Shown here piece after piece: positions 25,435-32,676 of a DNA stretch of 64,000 bases (position 1 is the stretch's first letter; the number at the start of each line of letters is the position of its first letter). This DNA comes from Variovorax sp. OV700 (lineage in GTDB: Bacteria > Pseudomonadota > Gammaproteobacteria > Burkholderiales > Burkholderiaceae_C): positions 124,001 through 188,000 of the forward strand of contig NZ_FNDR01000001.1 of assembly GCF_900099805.1 (NCBI RefSeq), read 5' to 3'. The translations under genes and the position numbers were made by a program. The notes beneath the pieces were generated by a model, which saw nothing but the letters and a program-made list of their open reading frames with translations, was not told where the DNA came from and made no database searches.

Positions 25435-26463
25435 ATGAAACGGTATTCGGCGTGTGCGTTTGCTATTGCCGCCTGTGCGGCGGTGCCCATGACAGTTGCG
25501 GCGCAATCATCCGTCACGATCTACGGTCGGATGGACACCAGCATCGACTTTGTCAGGGCGGGCCCGACCTCTTCCAAACAGATGACGAGCAATGCGTCGC
25601 GGCTTGGATTTCGAGGTGTGGAGGATCTCGGCGATGGATTGAAAGCTCAGTTCGGCCTTGAGATGAGCGTTTCTTCGGACACCGGCCTCGCCACAACGGC
25701 CCTGCGGAACTCCTACGTGGGTCTGGCTGGCGGCTTCGGCGCAGTCGCCGTCGGCCGTCTCGATTCGGCCGCGCCTACGAGGACTCCGCTGTACGCGCTG
25801 GTCACGCGACATACGGAGTTCGTCATCCACGATGCCGGTGCAACCGCCGTGGGCACCTCGATCCTGAACGCACGGACGCGGGAATCGAATGCCATCGGCT
25901 ACGCGAGCCCCATCGTCAACAACTTTGTGTTTCGCGCTGGCTACTACCTCAACGGCGATGGGATCACGGAGGCCGCCAACACTCCTGTGCGTTTCGAAAG
26001 CGACTACAAGCAAGCGGACGTGTCGCTCAGCTATGGCGAGGGCAGCGGGCCGCTGGGTCTGGGCGTGGGCTATGGACAGAACAAAAAGCGGGGCGGGGCC
26101 ATGGTCAACGACGTCAAAGACAAGTGGATGGCCGTTGCCTCATACGACTTCGGCGCCATCCGTGCATGGGTGCTCTTCAACCGGGACAACACCCAGGGCG
26201 GCCCGACGTCGCGGAGCAAGACGGACGTCCACTACATCGGTGCGTCTTGGGACCTGGGAAACGGGAAGCTCGTGGGCAACTATATGACCAAGGATGTCCA
26301 AACGGATCGCGATGCCAAGCTCAAGCGATTCCAGTTGGGCTACCTCTACAACCTGAGCAAACGCACCAACCTATACGCTTTCCTTGATCGAAGCGATCCG
26401 AACAATCGCGTTGCCAATGACGTGGTGCGCGCCGTGGGCGCCGGCATTCAGCACAACTTTTGA
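25435..26463 (+). CDS. Gram-negative porin (beta-proteobacterial trimeric type)
   Basis: Outer-membrane general porin of 342 aa. The leader MKRYSACAFAIAACAAVPMTVAA ends at a predicted cleavage before QSSVTIYG, the conserved first beta strand of betaproteobacterial porins. Other hallmarks are SRLGFRGVEDLGDGLKA and the AVAVGRL region, alternating beta strands, and a C-terminal aromatic residue (HNF) needed for outer-membrane insertion. The ATG at 25435 follows GGAGTGAGG. It lies 249 bp after the ABC-hydrolase operon in the same direction and may supply the outer-membrane route for that substrate; this is inference. Confidence 0.93.
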   Translation: MKRYSACAFAIAACAAVPMTVAAQSSVTIYGRMDTSIDFVRAGPTSSKQMTSNASRLGFRGVEDLGDGLKAQFGLEMSVSSDTGLATTALRNSYVGLAGGFGAVAVGRLDSAAPTRTPLYALVTRHTEFVIHDAGATAVGTSILNARTRESNAIGYASPIVNNFVFRAGYYLNGDGITEAANTPVRFESDYKQADVSLSYGEGSGPLGLGVGYGQNKKRGGAMVNDVKDKWMAVASYDFGAIRAWVLFNRDNTQGGPTSRSKTDVHYIGASWDLGNGKLVGNYMTKDVQTDRDAKLKRFQLGYLYNLSKRTNLYAFLDRSDPNNRVANDVVRAVGAGIQHNF

Positions 26464-27124
26464 AGGCGACGGCGGACTTGATTGGGAAGCTTGAGATTAG
26501 ATCGGCGGGAGCAGCCGCCCCCGCCTTGCTCAATCCGGCCATCAGCGCCGACCATGCGCTATCCAAATGCTTCCTCATCAGGTCGATAGATTGAAGCTCT
26601 GCCGGACCTGACCGTGCGGTCCTGGACGGCAAAGCGCTTGTTCGCGATAGTGCAGAACCAGTCTGCGAAATCCTTGAGGGTTTGACGGGCTCCACACCTT
26701 CCCCGGAAAGCTACCTCGTTCAAGCAGCGCGATGACATCTGGAGGCCGTTCGAGTTCCGCCTCCCCCCACGAGTCGGTGCGGTCCTTTGGATGCCCCAAG
26801 TAAAGGCGCCGCCCCACACCGCCCCAGGGTTGACTTAGAAAACTGGCGTAACAGACAGAAATCATCGAGCTCGGGTTCTTGCAAACAGGCTGGATTTGCA
26901 AAACCAGTGCACACGCGCTGCACACGGACGCCCCTAAGTAGTTGATTTTCCTCAGATTTCTGATTTATCCATTATGGGCGCAACCGAGACGCGCATGGCC
27001 TCGGCAGCACGGGTGCTCCGGGGCAAACCGCCCGCTGGCCCAGTGTTGTTTCGGTTCTCGTTTGGCGTCATTCGATCTCGTCTAGCGCTATTTTCTCAGT
27101 CCTGGCGGTACGAAAAAGCACCCG
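26464..27124. other. Gene-poor stretch after the porin
   Basis: About 660 bp without a convincing gene. Open frames on both strands lack ribosome binding sites and recognisable sequence. The only structured element noted is an inverted repeat TTGCAAA (26879-26885) / TTTGCAA (26895-26901) with a 9-base spacer. Local sequence is less GC-rich from 26,820 to 26,980. It leads into an integrase remnant and may be decayed mobile DNA. Confidence 0.4.
26879..26901. repeat. Inverted repeat TTGCAAA-N9-TTTGCAA
   Basis: Perfect 7-bp inverted repeat with a 9-base spacer in the gene-poor stretch about 225 bp before an integrase N-terminal remnant. The geometry is like tyrosine-recombinase core sites or dimeric repressor operators, but there is no direct evidence for either. 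Confidence 0.3.
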
Positions 27125-27205
27125 GTGGGCACCATCACGAAACGCAAGCGCGCAGATGGAAGCGTAGCGCACATGGCTCACCTATATCGCGCGGCTCGCG
27201 GAGTA
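27125..27205 (+). pseudogene. Integrase N-terminal remnant
   Basis: GTG 27125 starts VGTITKRKRADGSVAHMAH, which matches the beginning of many tyrosine recombinases (M-G-T-I-T-x-R-K-R-x-D-G-S-x-x-Y-x-A-x-I). After about 25 codons the resemblance is lost and the frame continues with low-complexity Arg/Cys-rich sequence that looks non-coding. No catalytic domain follows. It is probably the decayed 5' end of an integrase gene, perhaps of the same kind as the C-terminal piece at the left end of the window. Confidence 0.5.
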
Positions 27206-27794
27206 TCCGCATCCCGCTGCCGATGCCGTCAAGGTGGCAGAGCGTGGAAGGTCGATCTTTCGGCTGCGTTCATTCCGGCCTCCGGGAGTCGCTTTGTCGT
27301 GGGCGGTAGTAGTGAGGAGCGGGCATTTGTCTCCCTGGAGAAGGTGCGTACCGCTCATGCGTCCGTGCGGCGCAACTTCTACAGTGACTTCACGGCGAAC
27401 CGCTTTGCTCCAAGACAGGTAAACAAGCGGCGCCAGTTGTCCATCTCACTGGAGAACGCACATGGAACGCAACCTGCTACCGGGAAATATCTTCATGGTG
27501 TTCTTGTAATTGCTCGCGCTGCTTGCTGTGCGGTTCATCAGCTGAACCTGAAGCTGCCGATCCGGGCTGAAAGAACGTGTTGCCGCTGGCGGCAGCGGTA
27601 CGCCCGGCGCTCCGCGGACCGTCACTTCGCTGAAGACCCAAGAGGTCATCTACGACGGCATCGGATCAACGCCGAAAAAATCGTTGAACGCTTTGTAGTC
27701 GCCGATGCGCTCTCCTGAGCTCAGCATCTCGTGCGCTTGATCGGTCGGTTCGGGACTACCCGCACCGCGTGGGATGGCGTGGCCGGCGCTTCGT
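27206..27794. other. Non-coding or decayed stretch
   Basis: About 590 bp with open frames on both strands but none with a credible start, leader or domain. A short plus-strand ORF at 27462 (MERNLLPGNIFMVFL, then stop) with a GGAG upstream resembles the beginning of a small membrane protein that is cut off. No RNA gene or repeat is recognised. Confidence 0.35.
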
Positions 27795-28244
27795 TCAATC
27801 CGCAGCGAGGCGCTTGAACATTGCTTGAAGCAAGCCGAGATTCGACGCATCCGCGGCTACGGCATCTCGGCGGAACGAACTGCTGTCGTATGGCGAATAG
27901 CTGTTCATAGGATTGTCAATGGCCGGGCGTACCAGCACGACATAGGTGCGGACCCTCCCGTCGAAGCTGTACCGCTCGTTGTCACGTGGTCGAGGTGTCA
28001 GAGCCGAATCCGCCGCCAAGGTGTTGGCCAGATGGCGCCTGACGCTATCCGTGTTGACTCCGTAAGCTCCCGCGCTCTCTACGACAACGCTCTCCGGTCC
28101 GGTGCGAGCAGCCAATTTCTCAATGACGACGCTCTCATTTTTCGCCTGGCTGTCGACCTCACTGGCGATCACGGAAGTCACGGTGAAGAGGGAGCCGGCG
28201 CAGAAGGCGAGTGCCGTGCGACCGAAAGGGAAATCCAAACTCAT
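27795..28244 (-). CDS. Small exported hypothetical protein, 149 aa
   Basis: ATG 28244 is preceded by AAGGAG at good spacing, which fixes the start; longer in-frame versions have no leader. Residues 1-27 look like a signal sequence (basic start, then ALAFCAGSLFTVTSVIA). The mature part is polar, without cysteines, and contains RRHLANTLAADSALTPRPRDNERYSF-type text with no recognised fold. It is the last of several small exported proteins encoded on this strand between 27.8 and 31.3 kb. The function is unknown. Confidence 0.55.
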   Translation of the reverse strand: MSLDFPFGRTALAFCAGSLFTVTSVIASEVDSQAKNESVVIEKLAARTGPESVVVESAGAYGVNTDSVRRHLANTLAADSALTPRPRDNERYSFDGRVRTYVVLVRPAIDNPMNSYSPYDSSSFRRDAVAADASNLGLLQAMFKRLAAD

Positions 28245-28395
28245 CAAGAACTCCTTCGCCTGGACGGCACTGCGGAAATCGAGTTTATAGCTGAAAGGGT
28301 CAACCTGCCCGATGGGCGCACCACGGTACTGCCCATCACGATTCGCCGCGCCACTGTGCAAACACGTTTGCCTTCGAGTCAAGGCGCAGGCGTTC

Positions 28396-28755
28396 CTAAC
28401 TCGCAATCAGGACGCGAACAAGAATGACGAGGAACCCAGCAGCAACGAGCGCGGTCACTGCCGTCGCCATGAGGTCGGGCAATCTTTCGTCCGCGTCTTG
28501 TCGTGTCGGCGCGGCGTCGGCGTGAGGTTTTGACGCGGCCGTGTCAACAGCGGTGCTGAACGGGTTGTAGAGCGCGCCGCCATGGCTGACCACGCCAGAC
28601 TCGTCGGCGCCGGCTGATTGTTCGATCCGATCGGCTTCGACGGAGGACGGCTTCTGAGCTTCGGCGGCGAACACCCGTGCACCCGCGGTTGCCGACAGGG
28701 CTGCCAGGCAAAGACCTGCAAGCGCTCGGCGCGTTCCACGTTTTCGATGCGCCAC
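28396..28755 (-). CDS. Small membrane/exported hypothetical protein, 119 aa
   Basis: Starts at GTG 28755 with AAGGA about 10 bases upstream. The protein has an N-terminal signal-like segment (RRALAGLCLAALSATAGARVFAA), a polar middle rich in Glu, Asp and Ala, and a C-terminal hydrophobic helix (TAVTALVAAGFLVILVRVLI) that would anchor it in the inner membrane. No family is recognised. It lies 60 bp downstream of another small exported protein gene, separated by a strong hairpin. Confidence 0.5.
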   Translation of the reverse strand: MAHRKRGTRRALAGLCLAALSATAGARVFAAEAQKPSSVEADRIEQSAGADESGVVSHGGALYNPFSTAVDTAASKPHADAAPTRQDADERLPDLMATAVTALVAAGFLVILVRVLIAS

Positions 28756-28773
28756 GACGGTGTCCTTGGTTGT

Positions 28774-28795
28774 GGCCCTGGGCTTGCCCAGGGCC
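28774..28795 (-). terminator. Strong intercistronic hairpin (perfect 10-bp stem)
   Basis: GGCCCTGGGC / GCCCAGGGCC perfect inverted repeat with a 2-base centre, between the stop of the 161-aa exported protein gene and the start of the 119-aa gene. No T run follows on the minus strand, so it may protect mRNA 3' ends or attenuate rather than terminate. Confidence 0.5.
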
Positions 28796-28815
28796 CTTTC
28801 AACGCGGTCTCTTGC

Positions 28816-29301
28816 TTAATTGGGACAAGAGCCTGGGATGCTCAAGAAGTTTCTGGAGAAAGTGCCAGTTGGCACAATCGAGACACCGTTGGTCAGATCA
28901 GAGAGCAACACGTCTGTGTATCTGACGCATGCCACGATGAGATCTTGACCAGATGGGCACGAAAAGTTGCCCTCGTCCGGAGGGCCGGCTTCCAAGGTCC
29001 CCTTGACTCGGCCGTTCTTGGTGGCTGAGAAAGTGTTGTCAGCACGCACGGCTCCCGCGACGGAAGTCTTGTTGCTGGCGTTCGGATTCTTTCCCCCGTG
29101 GTTGATGCACGCGTACACCGCCGAGCCTTGAGCAGTAAGGCTTTCGGTCACTGTTGCATTCGCCACTCCGGCTTCATCAAAACTGACCACCAGCGCCCCA
29201 TTCGAATTGACGGATGCATCGGCACTGAAAAAGTGTGCCCCGGCGAGCGCCTGTCCGGCTCCAAACGTCAGCACTGCCGCTATGAGTAATGACTTTTTCA
29301 T
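28816..29301 (-). CDS. Small secreted hypothetical protein, 161 aa
   Basis: Classic secretory leader MKKSLLIAAVLTFGAGQALA with predicted cleavage after ALA. The 141-residue mature part is rich in Ser, Thr, Asn and Gly. It has four well-spaced Cys (YACINHGG, FSCPSG, VACVRY, GSCPN) that could form two disulfides, and looks like an all-beta secreted domain. Similar secreted proteins with the pattern 'SFxEAGxxNxxV-C-N-GG-NP-A-NK' occur in unrelated soil bacteria, as far as I recall, but I know no function. It is an isolated gene with its own upstream palindrome. Confidence 0.75.
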   Translation of the reverse strand: MKKSLLIAAVLTFGAGQALAGAHFFSADASVNSNGALVVSFDEAGVANATVTESLTAQGSAVYACINHGGKNPNASNKTSVAGAVRADNTFSATKNGRVKGTLEAGPPDEGNFSCPSGQDLIVACVRYTDVLLSDLTNGVSIVPTGTFSRNFLSIPGSCPN

Positions 29302-29405
29302 ATTAGGCTTTCCAAGTTAGATTGAATAATCATCTGTTCTTGGGTGCGTCTCGGTGCTGGCGATGAGGTCAACGTCGCGGCGTCCGGAGAACGCAGGCAT
29401 GCTGA

Positions 29406-29420
29406 ACTTAATAATTAAGT
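29406..29420. promoter_or_regulatory. AT-rich palindrome ACTTAAT-A-ATTAAGT
   Basis: Perfect 7-1-7 inverted repeat in an AT-rich patch 105 bp upstream of the 161-aa secreted protein gene (start 29301). The placement suits an operator or promoter element of that gene. Confidence 0.4.
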
Positions 29421-29578
29421 TTCACAATCACCACTCGGAATAGGCGCCAGCGGAACTTACTCTCTGCGGCACCCGCAACAGGTCCGACGTCATTCCCTCG
29501 CGTGCGCAATCGCTGCCTTGCGAGACAGGTGCCGCGTGGCTGTACCGTCCTCTGAGGCTTCCACAGAAGCATTGCAGC

Positions 29579-29617
29579 TCAATACTCGTCGGCGCAAGGA
29601 ATCGGAACGCGGTGCAT
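29579..29617 (-). CDS. 12-residue ORF with a near-ideal ribosome binding site
   Basis: AGGAGG followed by a 7-base spacer and ATG (29617) opens a frame of only 12 codons ending in TGA. The peptide is MHRVPIPCADEY. The signal is stronger than at most genes here. It may be a leader peptide for downstream genes, or the surviving start of a truncated gene. Confidence 0.25.
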   Translation of the reverse strand: MHRVPIPCADEY

Positions 29618-29849
29618 GTTGAACCCTCCTAGGGTCAGTTGCACGCGTTGTAGATGGTTACGACAGTTTCGTCGTGTCCGTTGAGAACTGATGCCTTCCT
29701 GCGCCGGTTGAACTTTGACCGTCAATTTTCGGCTGCCCGGCGCCAACACATCGGACCGCGGGCCGGCGCCAAGCCCTGCCCTGCTGGCACAGAGCCATGA
29801 AAACAGTCGCTCAGACCGAGTTATCCGCGCCCCATCCGGTCGAAATCGT

Positions 29850-31007
29850 TCAAGGGGCGCGTATGTCCTGTTGGACTCTGGAGAGTTGGTTGACACGGCC
29901 GATGCGCTGTCGCGGGTCGGACTGCCACACCACGCGGTCGTCCGCGGCGTAGAGCCAGCAGGTCTTTCCTTCGCGTTCGCAGGTGTTCAGGACATCCGCC
30001 ATCGCAGCCCCGCCGGAAGCAAGGGCCGCGCTGCCATCGGCCGCGACCGCAAAGGCGCGTGGCATGGGCAAGGCAAGGAATCGAAGGTACCGGTCTCTGC
30101 TGTTCTCGCGCACGGGCACCAGGGAAGGATCGTTAACGTCGGCAAAATGGCTGTCGGCCGGCAACCTGTAGAGGCTGACGGTGGGGCCCGCGGCCGCCGC
30201 ACTCGGCTCGGCCGCAACGGTTTGCGGCTTCTGGTAGACCACGGCGTAGTCGACCGCGTAGACACTGCACTCGCCGTGGCTGCTCTCGCGGCAATATGCG
30301 AGGGCGCGCTGCGTCGGGTCCGAGGGGCGATTGATGTCTCGCGGCACCAATCCGTCGGCCCAGCCGAACCATGAATGGTCACCGGCCTGACGGATGACGA
30401 AGGCACGTGGCGGCTTGCTCTGCAAGAATTTTTGATAGGCCGCGCGGCCTTCCGCGCGCAGACCGGGAACAGCATCGACATCGTCGATGCCGGCGCTTGC
30501 CGCCGCAGAGCTCCCGCTGCCATCGACGCCTGCCAAGCCTCGCAGATGGACCTCGGCGCTGCCGGTTCCTGCATGGCATTCATAGGCACCGGGCGTCGAA
30601 AGCACGTTGCCTTCGTAGAAGCTCTCGACCTGTGTCACCACGCGCACGCCTCGCGCGCGCGCCGCTTCGACGAGCGCCACCAGCGTATTGCGCATCGCCT
30701 CGCGGCAGGTTTCCTCGTCACTGCGGATCACCGGCCGGCCGTCGGCATAGCGCTGCGTCGTGGAGAACGGCCGGGCATAGCTTTCAGCCTTGAGCACCTG
30801 CTCCTGCGGCACCTTGGCTTGCGGCTGGGTCGCAAAGCGAAGCTGGACGTCGTTGCCGATGGCATCGCGCGTGGCAACCTGCTGCATCACCGGATAGATG
30901 GGCAGTACCAGCCGCGTGTCACGCGCGAACGCGGGCGCAGCCATCGATGCGATGAAGAGCAGGAGGCCCGCTCCGGGCCGGCCTGCGCCAAAGGATTCGA
31001 AACTCAT
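29850..31007 (-). CDS. Exported hypothetical protein with two similar C-terminal segments, 385 aa
   Basis: ATG 31007 follows an extended Shine-Dalgarno sequence (GGGGGTGATC, matching the 16S 3' tail with one mismatch); a GTG nine bases earlier overlaps the preceding stop but is spaced poorly. Residues 1-29 form a signal sequence ending ...AAPAFA. The N-terminal part has paired Cys (EETCREA and YECHAG). The C-terminal half contains two related segments: FLQSKPPRAFVI...CRESSHGECSVYAVD and FLALPMPRAFAV...CEREGKTCWLYAAD, each with two Cys a few residues apart. This suggests a periplasmic or envelope protein with disulfides. The function is unknown. Confidence 0.75.
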   Translation of the reverse strand: MSFESFGAGRPGAGLLLFIASMAAPAFARDTRLVLPIYPVMQQVATRDAIGNDVQLRFATQPQAKVPQEQVLKAESYARPFSTTQRYADGRPVIRSDEETCREAMRNTLVALVEAARARGVRVVTQVESFYEGNVLSTPGAYECHAGTGSAEVHLRGLAGVDGSGSSAAASAGIDDVDAVPGLRAEGRAAYQKFLQSKPPRAFVIRQAGDHSWFGWADGLVPRDINRPSDPTQRALAYCRESSHGECSVYAVDYAVVYQKPQTVAAEPSAAAAGPTVSLYRLPADSHFADVNDPSLVPVRENSRDRYLRFLALPMPRAFAVAADGSAALASGGAAMADVLNTCEREGKTCWLYAADDRVVWQSDPRQRIGRVNQLSRVQQDIRAP

Positions 31008-31012
31008 GGTGA

Positions 31013-31342
31013 TCACCCCCTCTTCAAAGCAAAGCTGTAATACCGGAGATCCACATCAAGGCGTGCGGCGGCTTCGGCTTCACTCTCGGCAGCATCAACC
31101 GACTGTGCGCTGGATTCATGGCTGTAGACGGGCTTGCGGCCATCGATCTGGTAGGACCATTCAAAGCGACCGGCCCGCTCGACGATGGTCGTGTCGATTC
31201 TGTGCCCCATGTAGAGGAAGCTCTCGCCCATCTCGACCTCCAGCGGTTGGAGGGAGTCTTCCAGATCGAACCTGACTCGAAGCTGAGGAATGATCCGCAC
31301 AGAGGCGGCGCAATGCGCGCCGCGGTGCAGGTCCGTCGTCAA
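31013..31342 (-). CDS. Hypothetical protein, 109 aa
   Basis: An open frame between the HlyD gene and the exported protein gene, overlapping HlyD's stop by 4 bp if it starts at TTG 31342; a GTG at 31300 is an alternative start. The sequence is acidic, with FEWSYQIDGRKPVYSHESS followed by an Ala/Glu-rich helix, and has no signal peptide or membrane segment. Its end overlaps the next gene region by a few bases, so it is likely part of the same transcript as the secretion genes. I do not recognise a family with confidence. Confidence 0.6.
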   Translation of the reverse strand: MTTDLHRGAHCAASVRIIPQLRVRFDLEDSLQPLEVEMGESFLYMGHRIDTTIVERAGRFEWSYQIDGRKPVYSHESSAQSVDAAESEAEAAARLDVDLRYYSFALKRG

Positions 31343-32676
31343 CGCTCGCGCGCGGCGCGGCGCAGCACCTGGGTGATCGGCTCCACCAGGTACTGAAGTG
31401 CGGTGCGCTCGTCTCCCTGCAGGTAGATCTCGGCCGGCATGCCGGCCAGCAGCTTCAGGTCGCCCGCCATCGCGAGCGAGGCCGCATCGGCCTCGACCAG
31501 CACCGAGTAGTAGGGAGCGCCGGTCGCACGGTCGATCAGGCGGTCGCCCGACACATAGACCACCTTGCCATGCACCAGCTGCGTGGTGCGGTACTTGAAT
31601 GCCGTGAAGCGGATCTCGGCCGGCTGCCCGCGCTGGATGCGGCCGATGTCTTCTGGACGGACGCGCGCATCGGTCACCAGGCGGGTGTCGTCGGGCACGA
31701 CGTCGGCAATGGTCTCGCGAGGCGGGATCACTGCGCCGGGCGTCGAATACTTCAGATCGATGATCTCGCCGCTGGCCGGCGCCGTGATTACCTGCCGCGC
31801 CGAGGCATCGGTCGACTTGCGCCGCTCCTGCTCGATTTCCGCCAGCCGGGCCGCCGTGACCTTGAGCTGGTCGCTCGCCTGCTGGCGGTACTCGCTCTCC
31901 AGCGAGCGGATGCGCAGATCGGCATCGACCGTGCGCTGCTCGGCGCGCGCGAGCTCCGCGCGCCGCTCCTCGATCTTCACGCCGTAATCGGCCACGGTGC
32001 CCTCGAACTGCGCAATGCGCGCGGCCGAGATGAAGCCGTCCTTGAGCAGCTTGCGGTTGGTCTCCAGATCGTTTTTCTGGAAGGTCATCGACTCGCTCGC
32101 CCGCATGATCTGGGCGCGCAGTGCGACGATTTCCTCGGCCACCTTCTCGCGTTGCGAACGCAAGAGGCGCACCTGCCCCACCAGCGCATCGCGCCTCGCT
32201 TCGAACAGTGCGTTCTCCTTGTTCAGCTGCGCGGCCAGGCGCGGATCGGCTGCCGCGGTCTCGACCACGTCGGGCGGGAAAGCGATCGCACGCGCCATGG
32301 TCTGCTCCGCGTCGAGCCGCGCGAGGCTGGCACGCTCGGTCTTGACGCGATGGTCCAGCCGGTTCCTGTCGGCATCGACCGAGACGTCGCCCAGCACGAG
32401 CAAGGGCTCCCCCTGCCGCACATGCTGGCCGTCGCGCACCAGGACTTCGCGCACGATGCCGCCTTCGGCGTGCTGCACCGGGCGCCGGTTCAGGTCCACC
32501 TTCACGTACGCCTGCGCCACCACGGCGGACGACAGCGGGGCAAAGCTCAACCAGGCGGCAGCCGGCAGCAGCCCGCAGACCAGCGCGGCCAGGCCCCAGT
32601 GCGCCAGGCGACGCGCTTCGCGCACATGGAGCGCCAGCGGGTCGTTGGCCGCGATCGCAAGTGCCGAATGATTCAT
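31339..32676 (-). CDS. Type I secretion membrane fusion protein (HlyD/PrtE family)
   Basis: Periplasmic adaptor of 445 aa. It has one N-terminal transmembrane segment (residues about 27-50), a biotinyl-lipoyl-like half (QHAEGGIVREVLVRDGQHVRQGEPLLVL), and a long helical hairpin of coiled coil (residues about 110-270). The second lipoyl half (ITAPASGEIIDLKYSTPGAVI) and a beta-barrel domain follow. It would link the inner-membrane ABC exporter to a TolC-like channel. The ATG overlaps the stop of the exporter gene (ATGA). No outer-membrane factor gene is nearby. It is cotranscribed with the VCBS adhesin upstream. Confidence 0.93.
   Translation of the reverse strand: MNHSALAIAANDPLALHVREARRLAHWGLAALVCGLLPAAAWLSFAPLSSAVVAQAYVKVDLNRRPVQHAEGGIVREVLVRDGQHVRQGEPLLVLGDVSVDADRNRLDHRVKTERASLARLDAEQTMARAIAFPPDVVETAAADPRLAAQLNKENALFEARRDALVGQVRLLRSQREKVAEEIVALRAQIMRASESMTFQKNDLETNRKLLKDGFISAARIAQFEGTVADYGVKIEERRAELARAEQRTVDADLRIRSLESEYRQQASDQLKVTAARLAEIEQERRKSTDASARQVITAPASGEIIDLKYSTPGAVIPPRETIADVVPDDTRLVTDARVRPEDIGRIQRGQPAEIRFTAFKYRTTQLVHGKVVYVSGDRLIDRATGAPYYSVLVEADAASLAMAGDLKLLAGMPAEIYLQGDERTALQYLVEPITQVLRRAARER

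Larger units (their letters stand above)
29302..29849. other. Intergenic region with palindrome and a minute ORF
   Basis: About 550 bp between two minus-strand genes. It contains a perfect AT-rich palindrome at 29406-29420 upstream of the 161-aa gene and a 12-codon ORF with an excellent Shine-Dalgarno sequence at 29579-29617. No other gene or RNA is recognised. Confidence 0.45.

Noticed and set aside
26578..26925. Minus-strand open frame of about 115 codons after the porin
   Set aside because: No ribosome binding site, no recognised motif and overlapping alternatives in other frames; kept as a gene-poor stretch.
27774..28427. Plus-strand frame of 217 codons in the small exported protein cluster
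   Set aside because: The minus-strand 149-aa ORF has a strong AAGGAG and a signal sequence; the plus-strand frame has neither.
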